A DNA stretch of 64,000 bases, from positions 1 to 64,000 of the forward strand of contig JAKTTT010000040.1 in assembly GCA_030581615.1 (NCBI GenBank), in the 5' to 3' direction. Below are positions 1 through 11,027 of this stretch, one piece after another; positions within the stretch are counted from its first letter, which is position 1; each line of letters opens with the position of its first letter. The stretch comes from Alloascoidea africana. Its lineage: Eukaryota > Ascomycota > Alloascoideomycetes > Alloascoideales > Alloascoideaceae. A model generated the notes under the pieces. It did not search any database. It saw only the letters and a list, made by a program, of their open reading frames with translations, and was not told the DNA's origin. The position numbers and the translations under genes are program-made.

Positions 1-80
1 GAAGCCATTTTGTCCATTTAGGACTGAGTGGACCATAAGGTTCTTCATCCTTTGGTTTGAAAACGGCCACAATTTCGTGA
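1..80 (-). CDS. LSB6: Exon of type II phosphatidylinositol 4-kinase (partial, runs off left edge)
   Basis: Read on the minus strand, this stretch encodes HEIVAVFKPKDEEPYG followed by a PLSPKWTKWL-like segment. This is the start of the catalytic domain of type II PI 4-kinases (Lsb6 in yeast, PI4K2 in animals), where the lysine of FKPKDEEPYG binds ATP. These enzymes make PI4P on vacuole and endosome membranes. The exon appears to begin after an acceptor (C-run then AG at 82-81), and the rest of the kinase lies beyond position 1. The family normally has about 100-150 residues upstream, including a GSSGSYF-like loop, but no such exon is visible before the next gene. It may therefore be a distant-exon gene or a truncated copy. 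The family call is firm; the gene structure is not. Confidence 0.6.
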
Positions 81-606
81 CTGGGGGGGGAGAAAGAATA
101 CACTTTTGTACCGAGAGAGTAAACAACCGCAAGATTACAAAATCAAAAAATTCAAGACTTGAACAACAGCAAGGACCCCCCTTATCGATTTATGGTGTAC
201 AACACGAGCCTTGTGAAAAATAAATTATTTTAGTAAGTTATTTGGATCCGAATTAATCCGATCTGATCCGATTACAATCGCAAAATTTGCAAACAGATAC
301 ATTTTCATCAATTCGTTGCCTATGACTTCACACAATTATAGATAGCTATTCCAACAAAACAGTTTACAATTCATCTCATCTTGCATTACAATAGAAACAT
401 TTCAATTCTTTTTTTTTTTTTTTTTTTTTAACGTTCTTTTTTCATTTCATTTCGCATCTTTTCTTGAAAAGGCAATTCAAAATATAGTACGGTGTGATCC
501 CGAGGATTATCAAATAAATAAATGTTGACATTTAGTTCTACCAAGGCGCCAGAACAGAGAGAGCGAAGAAAGGAGGCCAAAAGCTAAAAACAACTAAAAA
601 TTAAAG
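81..606. other. Intergenic or intron stretch, AT-rich
   Basis: About 526 bp between the PI4-kinase exon and the stop of the acyl-CoA dehydrogenase gene. It contains a T-run of about 22 bases near 409-430 and AT-rich 3' flanking sequence. No open frame over 60 codons and no exon resembling the missing kinase N-terminus was found. The minus-strand frame stays open for about 15 codons upstream of the proposed acceptor before a TGA. Confidence 0.6.
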
Positions 607-2256
607 CTAAAACTTTGCACCTAGCTGGGAATGGACTCTTAGAGCCTGTCGAACAGACAAATCCAACATAATTTCTTCCGAACCTCCAGGAATAGCATAG
701 GCACGAACTTCACGATAAAGTCTTTCAATCTTACCTCCTTGTCCACCTTTCGAGTAACTCAAACCACCAAAGATTTGGGAAGCCTCGCGTGCACAAAGTT
801 CAAAAGTTTGTGTTGAAAAAGCTTTTAGACCTGCAATATGGCCACCGAGTCTCAAGGTTGCCTCAAGGTGAGACATTTTGGTGGATTGGTACAAAATGTT
901 TTCCAACCAATGACTACAAGCCTCGGCACGGATAGACATTTGAGCAATTTTGTTGCGGATAACATCATGTTCAATCAATTTCTTGCCAAAAGTTTGTCGC
1001 TTGTGGGCGTAGACAATAGACTCTTCAAGACAGACTCTGGAGAAGCGGAGGGCTTGGATAATGATGCCGATTCTCTCATGGTTAAAGTTTGACATGATTA
1101 CCTTAAAACCTTGATTTTCTTTTCCAATTAGATATTCGACAGGGACCTTGACATCTTCAAACGTAACATAGGTTGTTCCACTGGGGGCCATTCCCTGGCA
1201 GTTCATTCGTCGAGTGGTGACGCCACCCATTTCCCTGTCAATTAGGAGCATGGAGATACCAGCCATGCCGGGCTTACCTGTACGTACAGCGACAGTAAAA
1301 TAATCTGACCAGATACCATTTGTGATCCATTTCTTTTCACCATTGACAATGTAGTGCTTGCCATCCTCGGTTTTCACAGCGGTTGTTGTCAAATTTGCAA
1401 CATCGGATCCGGCATCGGGTTCAGTGATACAGAGACAGCATCGCTTATCGCCATTGAGTAGGCCGGGCATGACGCGCTGGCGCACTTCTTCTTTTGCAAA
1501 TTTGTACACAGGTGGGACACCAATTCCGTAACCGCCCAACAGACTCCAAATTAAACCGCCTGAACCGGCACGAGATATTTCATCTGTGATGATAAACTCG
1601 TGGAAAGCATCCCACTGGTCAACGGGGACAGATTTGGGACGAATGTCAGTGTACTTGACAGGATAGGCAGAGCCAATAGCGCCGGCCAAGTAACCTCTTT
1701 GAGCCATTTCTTTGTAGATTTCATCAGGCACTTCCTTAGCCTCTTCCCAGTCCTCGATATAGGGCTCGAGTTTATCCTCGACCCATTCTCTGACCTCTTT
1801 GCGGAGAGCAACGTGGGTCTCGTTGTAGTACTCTGTGTGATGGCCCTGGTACCAATTTGGATCCGAGTATGGGACCATATCTCCAAAGGTATCGAATTGG
1901 GTCTTTTTCTCAATCTTTGGAGCAGCAGCAGCGGCAGGCTGTTGAGAAGACAGGTTTGCCTCGATGCCAGCAGCGGCAGTGGAGGGAGAAGAAGCAGCGG
2001 ATTTGGCAGAGGAGGCATTTCCAAGGACGCCAATCTTCAGTTTCCGCTCGTACTTCTTCAAGACCTTGGCGGCATTATGGTACTTTTCAAACTGCTTTGT
2101 AGCGTCCTGACCAGCAACCTTGGTCAGGATCTTTTTCCCACCGGGGTGGAGTTTCTGGAACTTTGTCAGATCGAACACTTGTTCATTGATGATGACCCAG
2201 AGGTCGTCTGGGGTGTTGTGCTTGGCAACCTCGTCGGCAGTGTAAGTTTTGGACAT
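607..2256 (-). CDS. Cytochrome b5-acyl-CoA dehydrogenase fusion
   Basis: 549 aa. Residues 1 to about 75 form a cytochrome b5 heme domain with the HPGG motif (axial His37) and a second axial His60 in EKYHNA. An Ala/Ser-rich linker follows (about 76-135), then a full flavin acyl-CoA dehydrogenase fold (about 140-545) with the CITEPDAGSD nucleotide-loop motif and KKWITNG. I chose the ATG at 2256 because b5 domains begin close to MSKTYTADEV; a 21-residue extension upstream is in frame but lies in promoter-like DNA. Fungal b5-ACAD fusions are known and are thought to oxidise acyl-CoA with electrons passing through the heme. The C-terminal tripeptide AKF resembles the SKF peroxisomal signal of yeast catalase A, so a peroxisomal location is possible (inference). 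The chain-length substrate cannot be read from the sequence. Confidence 0.92.
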   Translation of the reverse strand: MSKTYTADEVAKHNTPDDLWVIINEQVFDLTKFQKLHPGGKKILTKVAGQDATKQFEKYHNAAKVLKKYERKLKIGVLGNASSAKSAASSPSTAAAGIEANLSSQQPAAAAAPKIEKKTQFDTFGDMVPYSDPNWYQGHHTEYYNETHVALRKEVREWVEDKLEPYIEDWEEAKEVPDEIYKEMAQRGYLAGAIGSAYPVKYTDIRPKSVPVDQWDAFHEFIITDEISRAGSGGLIWSLLGGYGIGVPPVYKFAKEEVRQRVMPGLLNGDKRCCLCITEPDAGSDVANLTTTAVKTEDGKHYIVNGEKKWITNGIWSDYFTVAVRTGKPGMAGISMLLIDREMGGVTTRRMNCQGMAPSGTTYVTFEDVKVPVEYLIGKENQGFKVIMSNFNHERIGIIIQALRFSRVCLEESIVYAHKRQTFGKKLIEHDVIRNKIAQMSIRAEACSHWLENILYQSTKMSHLEATLRLGGHIAGLKAFSTQTFELCAREASQIFGGLSYSKGGQGGKIERLYREVRAYAIPGGSEEIMLDLSVRQALRVHSQLGAKF

Positions 2257-2572
2257 TGTTTTGGAGAAGAAGAGCTGGGAGCAGAGAAAAGGGAACGTGG
2301 GGGAGCACTGGGGGAGCAAGAGCAGTGTCTTTTATACTGGCGATGGCCAGAGGCTAGGAGATTGCGGGGCGCTGGGCAGCGACCTGTCACATGCGCGGAG
2401 GGGTTGCCCGGCCCTCAGCCCATCGGGCCATTTTGCCATTTTGCATTTCCCCAGAGCTGGAGCGAGAGCCAGAGCTGGAGCCAGAGCCAGAGGTGCAAGC
2501 CTCGGCACCAGCACGCTGGCCCTAACACGCTGGCCCTACACCCTAACACGCTGCCTGGCTGGCCGGCCGCTC
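2257..2572. other. GC-rich promoter of the b5-ACAD gene
   Basis: 316 bp between the stop of the VPS37-like gene and the b5-ACAD start. It is clearly richer in G+C than the flanks and holds short imprecise tandem repeats: GAGCCAGAGCTG-like units near 2458-2492 and CTAACACGCTGGCC-like units near 2521-2555. It probably serves both as 3' end of the upstream gene and as promoter. No further gene was seen. Confidence 0.5.
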
Positions 2573-3412
2573 TCAGGCACGGGCCCCTCCTCCCACCCTG
2601 TCCTCGCGCCATCGCACAACCCACTCGCTGAGCCGGTGGTACTCCCTTCGCTCCCGACGAAAGCTCCGGATAAAGTCGTTGATTGCCGCCTCGTCCATGC
2701 CTCCGCGGGCCACGGGCTCCACGGACTCGGCACGCTGGCCGTAGCTGCCGTGGAGAAAGCTCTCCTGGATCGCGCTCCCCACGCCATCAAGCTCGGTAAC
2801 GCTCGCGGCTAGCCTGGCCTGGATAACCGGAGTGCTGAACTTTTGGAGCGCATCGTACATTTCTCGCTCAACCGCTTTCCATTCCCGCTCCAGCTCCTGG
2901 ACCCGCCTCAGTTTCGCTCCTGTGCTTTCCCTTAGTCTCCATAGCTCTGCTTGCCCATCGCTATTTTCATTATTATTATTACTACTATTATTATCATCTT
3001 CATCTTCATCTTCATCTTTGTCTTTGTCTTTGTCTTTGACTCTGTCCGTGTCTCGTCCTTGCTCGTTAGCAACCACTTGCAGACGGAGCTTGTCAAGTTT
3101 ACCAAGACACCCATCCAATCTCTCCTTTTGTGCCTTTGTTATCCCCCGAGTCCCCGATAAACTGCTGATATACGCCACAATAAGCTCCTGAGAGGCATTA
3201 AACGTAGCCAAGTCGTTCAATGGCAACGAATTGAAAAACCTGGGCACAGGTGGCGACGACTCCATTCTTAGAACTGAACGTGTTGGAATGTGCGAACTCG
3301 CACTTGTTGGTTGCGGCGTTTGAGTGTTTGAAACATGAGGACTTGCAAGTCTTGATGGATTCTGAGAAGATGCCTCCGAAGGTGGCTTTGGTGGTAATTG
3401 AGGCGCTTCCAT
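2573..3412 (-). CDS. VPS37: ESCRT-I subunit, VPS37-like
   Basis: 279 aa. The first ~70 residues are Pro/Ser-rich and disordered. A helical coiled-coil region follows, interrupted by an acidic KDKDKDEDEDEDD and Asn run, and then the C-terminal Vps37 (mod(r)) domain, recognisable from AINDFIRSFRRERREYHRL and a final RW-ED-RVGG. In the family this domain ends the ESCRT-I stalk that binds Vps23 and Vps28 and sorts ubiquitinated cargo into multivesicular bodies. S. cerevisiae calls this subunit Srn2 (213 aa); this protein is longer because of the N-terminus and the acidic insertion. It starts at the first ATG and has no intron. The call rests on the C-terminal motif and the overall helical layout. 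Confidence 0.72.
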   Translation of the reverse strand: MEAPQLPPKPPSEASSQNPSRLASPHVSNTQTPQPTSASSHIPTRSVLRMESSPPVPRFFNSLPLNDLATFNASQELIVAYISSLSGTRGITKAQKERLDGCLGKLDKLRLQVVANEQGRDTDRVKDKDKDKDEDEDEDDNNSSNNNNENSDGQAELWRLRESTGAKLRRVQELEREWKAVEREMYDALQKFSTPVIQARLAASVTELDGVGSAIQESFLHGSYGQRAESVEPVARGGMDEAAINDFIRSFRRERREYHRLSEWVVRWREDRVGGGARA

Positions 3413-4198
3413 CTTGTCTTTTCACTGGTTAAAAAGTTCCCACAACAAACTGTTTGTCAGGAGTCTATATAAGTCACCACCATCATTCCCACAGTGTGTG
3501 ATGCGATATAACACACCCGCCGGTCTGACATGTACGCAGTAGCACACTTCCCAGCGTAATACCCGGTCCGCTAATGCTACTCCTACTCCTACTCCTACTC
3601 CCACTATCTAGAAATCAACGAGTAAATAAATAAATAAATATAAGTTACCAAAATGTTGATCCTGTTACAAAGGCATCGCATCTACTCTTTCAAAATGCTG
3701 TTGCACCCCCAAAACTTGTGACTGAAAAGCAGTAGCACTTTGATGGCTACTGGGCGTCGGCCTCAGCCCAACGCAGTGCCACAAACCCGCGCCACACCCA
3801 GAGTCCGGGCAACACCCGTGCCGCCAATCAGAACGCGCCCAGCTCTGCTGACTTGACGCACAGCAACCGGAAAAGGGCGAAAAGTGGCAAATTCTCCATG
3901 CACCTCTGCGGCGGTTACATAAGCCACCCGCCAAATCTCTACAACCTCATCCAATTTCACGTGAGATAGCGAAATTTAGATGGGGAAATCTCAGAGTGGC
4001 TAAAACCGTTCAGGTTCTGAACCTTTATAACAAGCCACAAATATCCTTTTCTTTGCGCTTTTTCGTCCAAGGAAAAATTAAGAACATCCAGACAAAAAAA
4101 AAAGATTTTCGTTTTGGGTCTTTCTTAAAGTTCGGCTTTCTACTTCCACTTATTGACCCCTTGACCGATCCAATCTTTTTCTTGCCCTGTTCTTGAAC
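3413..4198. other. Promoter interval between VPS37-like gene and MET5
   Basis: 786 bp between divergently transcribed VPS37 (minus) and MET5 (plus). It holds a TCCTAC/TACTCC-type simple repeat near 3578-3603, an ATAA repeat near 3624-3638, a CCAAT box near 3815 and the TCACGTGA site listed separately. Nothing coding was seen. Confidence 0.55.
3957..3964. promoter_or_regulatory. TCACGTGA, Cbf1/Met4-type site upstream of MET5
   Basis: A perfect palindromic TCACGTGA sits about 235 bp upstream of the MET5 start. In yeasts this E-box is the binding site for Cbf1, which recruits Met4/Met28 to sulfur-assimilation promoters. Its position before a sulfite reductase gene fits sulfur-responsive control. 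The role here is inferred from sequence and neighbour. Confidence 0.6.
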
Positions 4199-7100
4199 AT
4201 GTCGATTCAAAATCAACAGGAGGCTAGTAAGTGCTCAAGTTTTTTTTTTGGGAACGCTGGTACTGGGGTGGGTTGGAGTTCAAGTTGGGACCTGAAAAAA
4301 AAAATCAACCCTTGAACCAACAAAGCTGGACATTCATGGATTGTAATCACTAACCCCTTTGGATTCTAGTTGCTCATGTTGTTTCAAAGATTGGTGATAA
4401 AGTGTTTGTAACACAACCTGCCAAATCTGTTTCCTCCACCCTTTCCTCGGCAATAACATCCACGAACATTGAGGTAAGTCTTTCTTCTCGGCACACACAG
4501 TTTGTCAAGAAAGAGATTTGATCCCTGACTCACATCTCCTTCCAGACCATCACTGTACTTCTAGATTCGAATGACCCGTTTTCGACCATATCGGTTTTTG
4601 CATCGCGGCACCCGGAGGTGCCCATCACCGTACTCACATCTTCCACATCTCTTCTCAGATCAGTTCCACATTTGGGTAATTTGAAATCTCCAATCGTTAT
4701 CCATGTAGAACTCTTGTCCAATGGCGGTAAGATCCCCGATTACTCCCACATCACCTCGTTGAGAAACACTGGATTTGTTTTTCTACAATCCTTTGATAAT
4801 CAAGATGCCCAGGACATTTCAATTGCTGCTTATGCCATTGCCCGTTCCACAAACAAACCGGTTGTCCATTTTTTCTCCAAATCCGTGGACCCCGCGCCCG
4901 TCTTGCCCGTTGATGCCTCGCTGATATCAGAGGTTGTGGAGAAGCATGAACCTGCAAGTGAACCAGACTCGGAGAAAGAATCCGCCGCCGCCGCCGTCGC
5001 CGCCGCCACACCAGAGGAACAAGTTTTGGATACTGGAAACACAGAAAAGACAATCCAATCTGTATTTGATACTATTCAGATTTTGACCAAAAGATGTTAT
5101 TCTTTTTTCAAATATATTGGTGCTCAAGATGCAACCTCCACACTTGTTGTCTTTGCCTCGAGTGCAGACGCTTTTGAAGCAGCTCAAGAAAAGTTAATCT
5201 CTTCCAAAACAGGTGTACTCCTCGTGAGAGTTTATAGACCTTGGTCTGTGAAATTTGCAACGGAATTCATTCCCAAATCCGTAACGAAAATTGCCCTTTG
5301 TGAACAGATTGCGGTCCAGACAACCGCATGGTCACCTCTATTTCTCGATTTCCTTGCGGATTTCACATTGTTACAATCAACACATCAGATCTCCGCTGTT
5401 GTTTCTTTCCAATTGGGACAAATCACTTTTGCAAATGTATTGTTGGCTCTAAAGACCATCAATGCAAACCTGCATTCTCAAAAACCTATCCAGAACTTGT
5501 TTGTGGGGAGTAATAGAGTTGAACCTTTGGATGCTGATGATGATCAACAGGAACTTTCAAAAGCAATCACCTCTGCAAAGGGACTTGAAGCTGCATATAC
5601 CAAGATTTTGGATCAACTTTGGGGTGACAAATTGCAAATCATCAATTCTTCGGATAAGAATGATGTTGGATTAGAAACGAATCCCGAATATGGATTGGGG
5701 AAATTCTTGCAACTTGAAAGTCGGAAACAAGAACTTGTTCGAAAAGTCAGTTTGGCATTACACAATCCAAATTCTTTTAAAACTGGGAACAAGAGGAAAC
5801 TCCACGATTTGTTGTCCCAATGGTCTATTGCACAGAGCACTGGTGATGACACCAAGACCGGCGCTTTAACCACCGAGTTGATCCCACTCTTGGAATCTGA
5901 AAAATCTTCTGCTACAGCTAAAGATATCTTGGCTTTGAAAGAGTTTTTGAAACCATCTGCTTCGTGGATTATCGGATCAGATGCTTGGTCTTATGATCTC
6001 GGTACCTCGGGTGTTCATCATGCTCTAGCATCTGGGGAAAATGTAAATCTTCTCATCATTGATACAGAACCCCAAAACTCCAACTCTTCACAACAACAGA
6101 GGAAAAAAGATATTGGGTTATATGCTATGAACTATGGTAATGCCTATGTTGCTTCAGTTGCAGTCTACTCTTCTTATACTCAGGTGTTGCATGCTCTTAT
6201 TGATGCACAAAAATTCCAAGGTCCCTCAATCGTCTTGGCGTATTTACCTTATAACAGCGAACATGATTCGGCAATTACTGTTCTACAAGAGACGAAAAAA
6301 GCAGTTGATTCTGGATATTGGCCACTTTACAGATGGGATCCAACTTTGAACGATGCGGAACAATCGTTCCAACTTGATTCTTTCAGAATTAAAAAAGATC
6401 TTCAGGATTTCCTCGATAGAGAAAACAAGTTGACATTGTTGAGTAAACGAAGCCCCCAATTGGCCAAGAACCTTACCACTTCATATGGTTCCGAGGTAAG
6501 AGAAGAACAGAAAAAATCAAGTAAAGCTGCTTTTGCAAGACTTTTGGAAGGACTTTCTGGTCCCCCCTTGACAATCTTGTTTGCATCTGATGGTGGAGCT
6601 GCAGAATCTTTGGCTAAAAGATTACACAAAAGAGCCGAAGCTCGAAGTCTTAAAGCAATTGTTATGCCTATGGATGACTTCCCAATTGAGGATTTACCAA
6701 CTGAAGAAAACTTGGTGTTGATAACTTCAACTGCTGGACAAGGTGAGTTCCCTCAGAACGGTCGAAGCTTTTGGGATGCTGTTAAAAATACAAATGATTT
6801 GGATCTAAGTGCTGTGAAATACTCTGTTTTCGGTCTTGGTGATAGCCTGTATTGGCCACGTAAAGAGGATGCAATTTATTACAACAAGCCTTCAAAAGAT
6901 TTGGATGCAAAATTGGCATTGTACGGTGGTGTCCAACTTGCGCCTTTGGGTCTGGGTGATGAACAAGATGGCGATGGTTATCAAACCGGTTACTCGGAAT
7001 GGGAACCCAAGATATGGGCTTCACTTGGGGTTGACAATGTGGAAACAGCAGATGAGCCTCCTCCAATCACAAATGAAGACATTAAACTGGCGTCAGATTT

Positions 7101-8826
7101 CCTCAGAGGTACTATTGTCGAGGGTCTTAATGATCCAACCACTGGTGCTATTGCAGCGACAGATCAACAACTTACGAAATTCCATGGCTCATATCTTCAA
7201 GATGATAGAGACCTTCGAGATGCCCGAAAAGCAGCTGGACAGGAACCAGCTTACGCATTTATGATCAGATGTCGATTACCAGGAAGTGTTTCGACACCCG
7301 AACAGTGGTTGAAAATTGATGAACTTGCAGATAGCAGGGCGAACGGAACGTTCAAACTTACAACGAGAGGAACTTTCCAACTTCACGGGGTTGTTAAACA
7401 GAATCTAAAACCGGTTATTCGAGGCATTAATTCAACTCTTATGGATACTTTGGGAGCATGTGGCGATGTGAATAGAAATGTAATGTGTTCAGCTTTGCCC
7501 ACAAACAAAAAAGTTCAAGCGCAAGCTGTTCAACATGCAAATATCATAAGTGAACATCTTTTACCATCCACAACAGCATACCATGAAATATGGCTCGAAG
7601 GTGAGGATGAAGGGGATGGACCAAACTACACCAAAACTTTTGCTTCAAGGAAAGCTGGTCCTAAAAAAGTCAAAATTGCAGGTGATGCTTTGCAAGATTT
7701 GGAACCACTTTATTCAAATGTTTACCTTCCTAGAAAATTCAAAATTAACATTTGTGTCCCACCACATAACGACGTTGATGTTTACTCAATTGATGTTGGT
7801 CTGATTGCAATTGTTAATGAGGACAACTTTATCGAGGGTTATAATGTTCTTGCTGGAGGTGGTATGGGTGCCACTCACAATAACAAAAAGACGTATCCTC
7901 GAACAGGAAGCATGTTTGGTTATGTTGATGCTGCGGATGTTCACATCGTTTGTGAAAAGATTATGATTGTTCAGCGCGATCGTGGCGATAGACTAAACAG
8001 AAAACATGCACGATTAAAGTATACAATTGATGATATGGGTGTTGATGCATTCCGAGCAGAGGTTGAGAAACTTTGGGGGAAAGAATTCGAAGCACCAAAG
8101 CCTTTCACTCTGAATGAAAACATCGACCATTACGGATGGGTCAAGGATGAAGAAGGATTAAACCACTTTACCGTTTTCGTTGAGAATGGCCGAGTTGAAG
8201 ATACTCCTGATTTACCACAAAAAACAGGCCTACGTGAAATAGCAAAGATACTGGATGGCGAGTTTAGACTCACTGGAAATCAGCACGTTATAATCAGTAA
8301 TGTGAAGGATTCACAACTGGACGAAATTAAACAAATCATGAAAAAATACAAACTGGACAATTACAACTTTTCTGGATTACGACTTTCTTCTTCCTCATGT
8401 GTTGGATTCCCCACTTGTGGTCTAGCAATGGCAGAATCCGAACGTTATCTACCAGAGCTCATTACAAAACTGGAAGAATCTCTAGAAGAATACGGTTTAA
8501 GGCATGACAGCATAGTAATGCGAATGACTGGTTGTCCAAATGGTTGTGCAAGACCATGGTTAGCGGAAATTGCGCTTGTTGGTAAAGCACCTGGAGCATA
8601 CAACTTACTACTTGGTGGTGGATACTATGGACAACGGTTAAACAAGCTTTTTAGAAATTCGATAACAGAGGAACAGGTTTTGGACATTTTGAAACCTTTG
8701 TTCAAAAGATGGAGTTTGGAACGATTAGATGGAGAACATTTTGGTGATTTTTGTATTCGGATAGGTGTCATTAAACCTACTCTAGAAGGCAAATATTTCC
8801 ATGATGATGTCCCCGAAGATGCATAA
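4199..8826 (+). CDS. MET5: Sulfite reductase [NADPH] beta (hemoprotein) subunit
   Basis: Three exons: 4199-4226, 4370-4473 and 4546-8826, with introns of 143 and 72 nt. The first has GTAAGT and CACTAAC; the second has GTAAGT and CTGAC. The product is about 1470 aa (S. cerevisiae Met5/Ecm17 has 1442). Domain order is a thiamine-enzyme-like N-terminal region (to about 690), a flavodoxin-like domain from about 715 (ITSTAGQGEFPQNG, FGLGDSLYWP), then two ferredoxin-like/siroheme-binding repeats. The [4Fe-4S]-siroheme cysteines are visible as C1329-x5-C1335 and C1374-x3-C1378. With the alpha subunit (Met10) the enzyme reduces sulfite to sulfide in the cytosol for methionine and cysteine synthesis. 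An open frame alone would begin near 4618, but the first two exons restore the conserved N-terminus with exact phase. The TCACGTGA upstream fits sulfur regulation. Confidence 0.95.
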
Positions 8827-9045
8827 ATATTTTTTAGAAACTTAGAATGTTAACAAGAAATTTCAAACAATTTGACTAAAATTTTTTTTTCTTTGCCTCT
8901 TTGTTTTTGACTATTCTTGCTTTATTTGGTCGTTGTTCTAAAACACCCATACACCCATTTTCAGAAAACCTTCAGAAGCCTTATCGTCATCTCTTTACTA
9001 GACAAGCAGCAACCACCCACCCAGTAACTTCAATTTTTGGTCATT

Positions 9046-10426
9046 ATGTCTTTCAACAGCGATGCGGTGAGAATCAAGGGAGAATACGACAATAATGGAA
9101 TGGGTCCATTGGGTTTATCCAGAAACAACAATCAAAATAATAATAATAATAACGGTACGAAAACAAGAACCGGAGTATTTAGTAATGATTCCAATCCTAT
9201 AGTGATCAAGGATGAGGACGGAGCAGACGGGGCGAAAAGCATGTCTAGTATACCCAAAGATCAAGGTGTGCAAAATGAAGATTTAAGCTTGAATCTCAAC
9301 AAAGCAGGACAAAACGTTTGGCTTGTAAGACTCCCACGGTTTCTAACGGAGAGATGGAAGAACATGGACGAAATATCAGGTCAGGAACTCGGAAGAGTCC
9401 GTATAAAAGAATCTGGTGCTGGTAAAGTAAGCACCATCCCAATATCCGTTAAGGACATTTGTCATATTATTCTAACCATTTTCTTCAAAGGCACCAAAGG
9501 TCAAATTGGCATTAAACGACATTTCAAGTGCAAAAGATATCCCACACGAATATGACATTTCTATAACGAAAACCGTCGTTCATAATACATATGTATTTAC
9601 AGAATCGAATTTGGAACGGTATAATAAAGTGAAAACCGAATATATTTCAATGCCAGATGAAGCTACGGATGAAGAATCTGCAAAAGAAGCTACTGTAACG
9701 TCTAATGGGGCAAGCACCAGTAATCATAAATCATCTTCACATAAAAACAACGGGAAAGACAGGTTTGTTCCTTATGTTAAAACAATTCCAAGTATGTTGG
9801 TCTTTTATGGTTTGTGATTGTTCTTGTTTAACCTTTTTTGATGTTCTTCAGAAAAAACTGCACTGGTGGGAACAGTATGCCACGAGTGTCAAGTTATTCC
9901 GTCTATAAACGATCCAAACTATCGAAATGTAGTTACAAAACGCAAAGAGATGGTCAAAACTGCACCGAGACCCAAGGTTTCTCTATTGACCGAACTTCCA
10001 GGTGTCACACTTAGCAACGTTGGTCCCAGTCTCAAGGGAAACACTTCTGTTTTTCTTTCCTCCTCAGCTGCAAAGAAAGAGGCCAAGAAACAGGAAGGAA
10101 GGGCTATTCGTTTACCACAGAGAGAGCTTTTGGACCTCTTGTTTCGTTTATTTGATGAGTACGATTACTGGACAATAAAGGGGCTTAAAGAGCGGACCAA
10201 ACAGCCCGAATCGTATCTGAAAGAGTGTGTTGATTCAATTGCGATTTTGAATAAGAAGGGACCATATGCGCTCAAATGGTGTTTAAAACCAGAGTACAAG
10301 AAACTAAGAGACACTGAGAGAAAACAAGCAGTTAAAAACTTGGATGGATCAGGCGGGGACCAAAACAAAGAAGGTGGCTCCGATGAGGAGGAAGATGATG
10401 AGGTGGAAATGGTCGACATAATTTAG
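9046..10426 (+). CDS. TFG2: Transcription initiation factor IIF beta subunit
   Basis: Three exons: 9046-9426, 9491-9791 and 9852-10426, giving 418 aa (S. cerevisiae Tfg2 has 400). Both introns are short (64 and 60 nt), with GTAAGC/TTCTAACC and GTATGT/GTTTAACC signals. The N-terminal dimerisation domain contains VWLVRLPRFLTERW. Exon 3 opens with the conserved TALVGTVCHECQVIPS. A winged-helix DNA-binding domain lies at about 307-390 (RELLDLLFRLFDEYDYW), followed by an acidic tail. With Tfg1 it escorts RNA polymerase II into the pre-initiation complex and helps select the start site. It lies 219 bp downstream of MET5 on the same strand. Confidence 0.95.
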
Positions 10427-11027
10427 AATTATCATTCTAGCCTGAGTATAGAATGTGCTGAGATTGGTAGTGTGTTTCTTGGGTCTATCACATTTGACGA
10501 TTTGTTTCATGTTATGGACGAGAAGAGCAAGGGCAAGGATTGGGGGGGGAAGAAAGGTGTAGTAGCCATTGATTTTTGAGTCTCAAATACTTTCAAAAAC
10601 CTCTGCTTTTTCCATAACGGTATCATATTGAATGAAACAATAATGTTTCCCTTTAGGGAAAACAGATGCCTAATCCGATCGGGATGTAAATGTTTTTTCC
10701 AGCGCATTGTAGAAACCTAGCAAAATCTGATCTCTCAGTTTTTGCTCTCCTTGGCTCCACCCTCTTCTTCTACTTTTCTCTCTCTCGTTTCTGGCCACTC
10801 GGACCGTCCATCAACAGAAACGGTTCATCATACACAATCGAACTATATGTGAGAATCTAGCTTTGTTTACTGTTTTTTAGCGTGATTATGCTCACAATAG
10901 CGACGCGTGATTTAGATTCAAGCCTGATTTTTGATTGGTCGGAAGCACCAAACACCCAGTCACACGCAATATCTTTTGGCCACTTGCCCACTCCCATCTA
11001 AGATCTCTTTCTATTATCTTCCTCTCA
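10427..11027. other. Intergenic region before the HMG-box gene
   Basis: 601 bp holding the TFG2 3' end and the promoter of the next gene. Pyrimidine-rich tracts occur near 10741-10800 and 11001-11025. No RNA gene or reading frame with support was seen. Confidence 0.5.
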
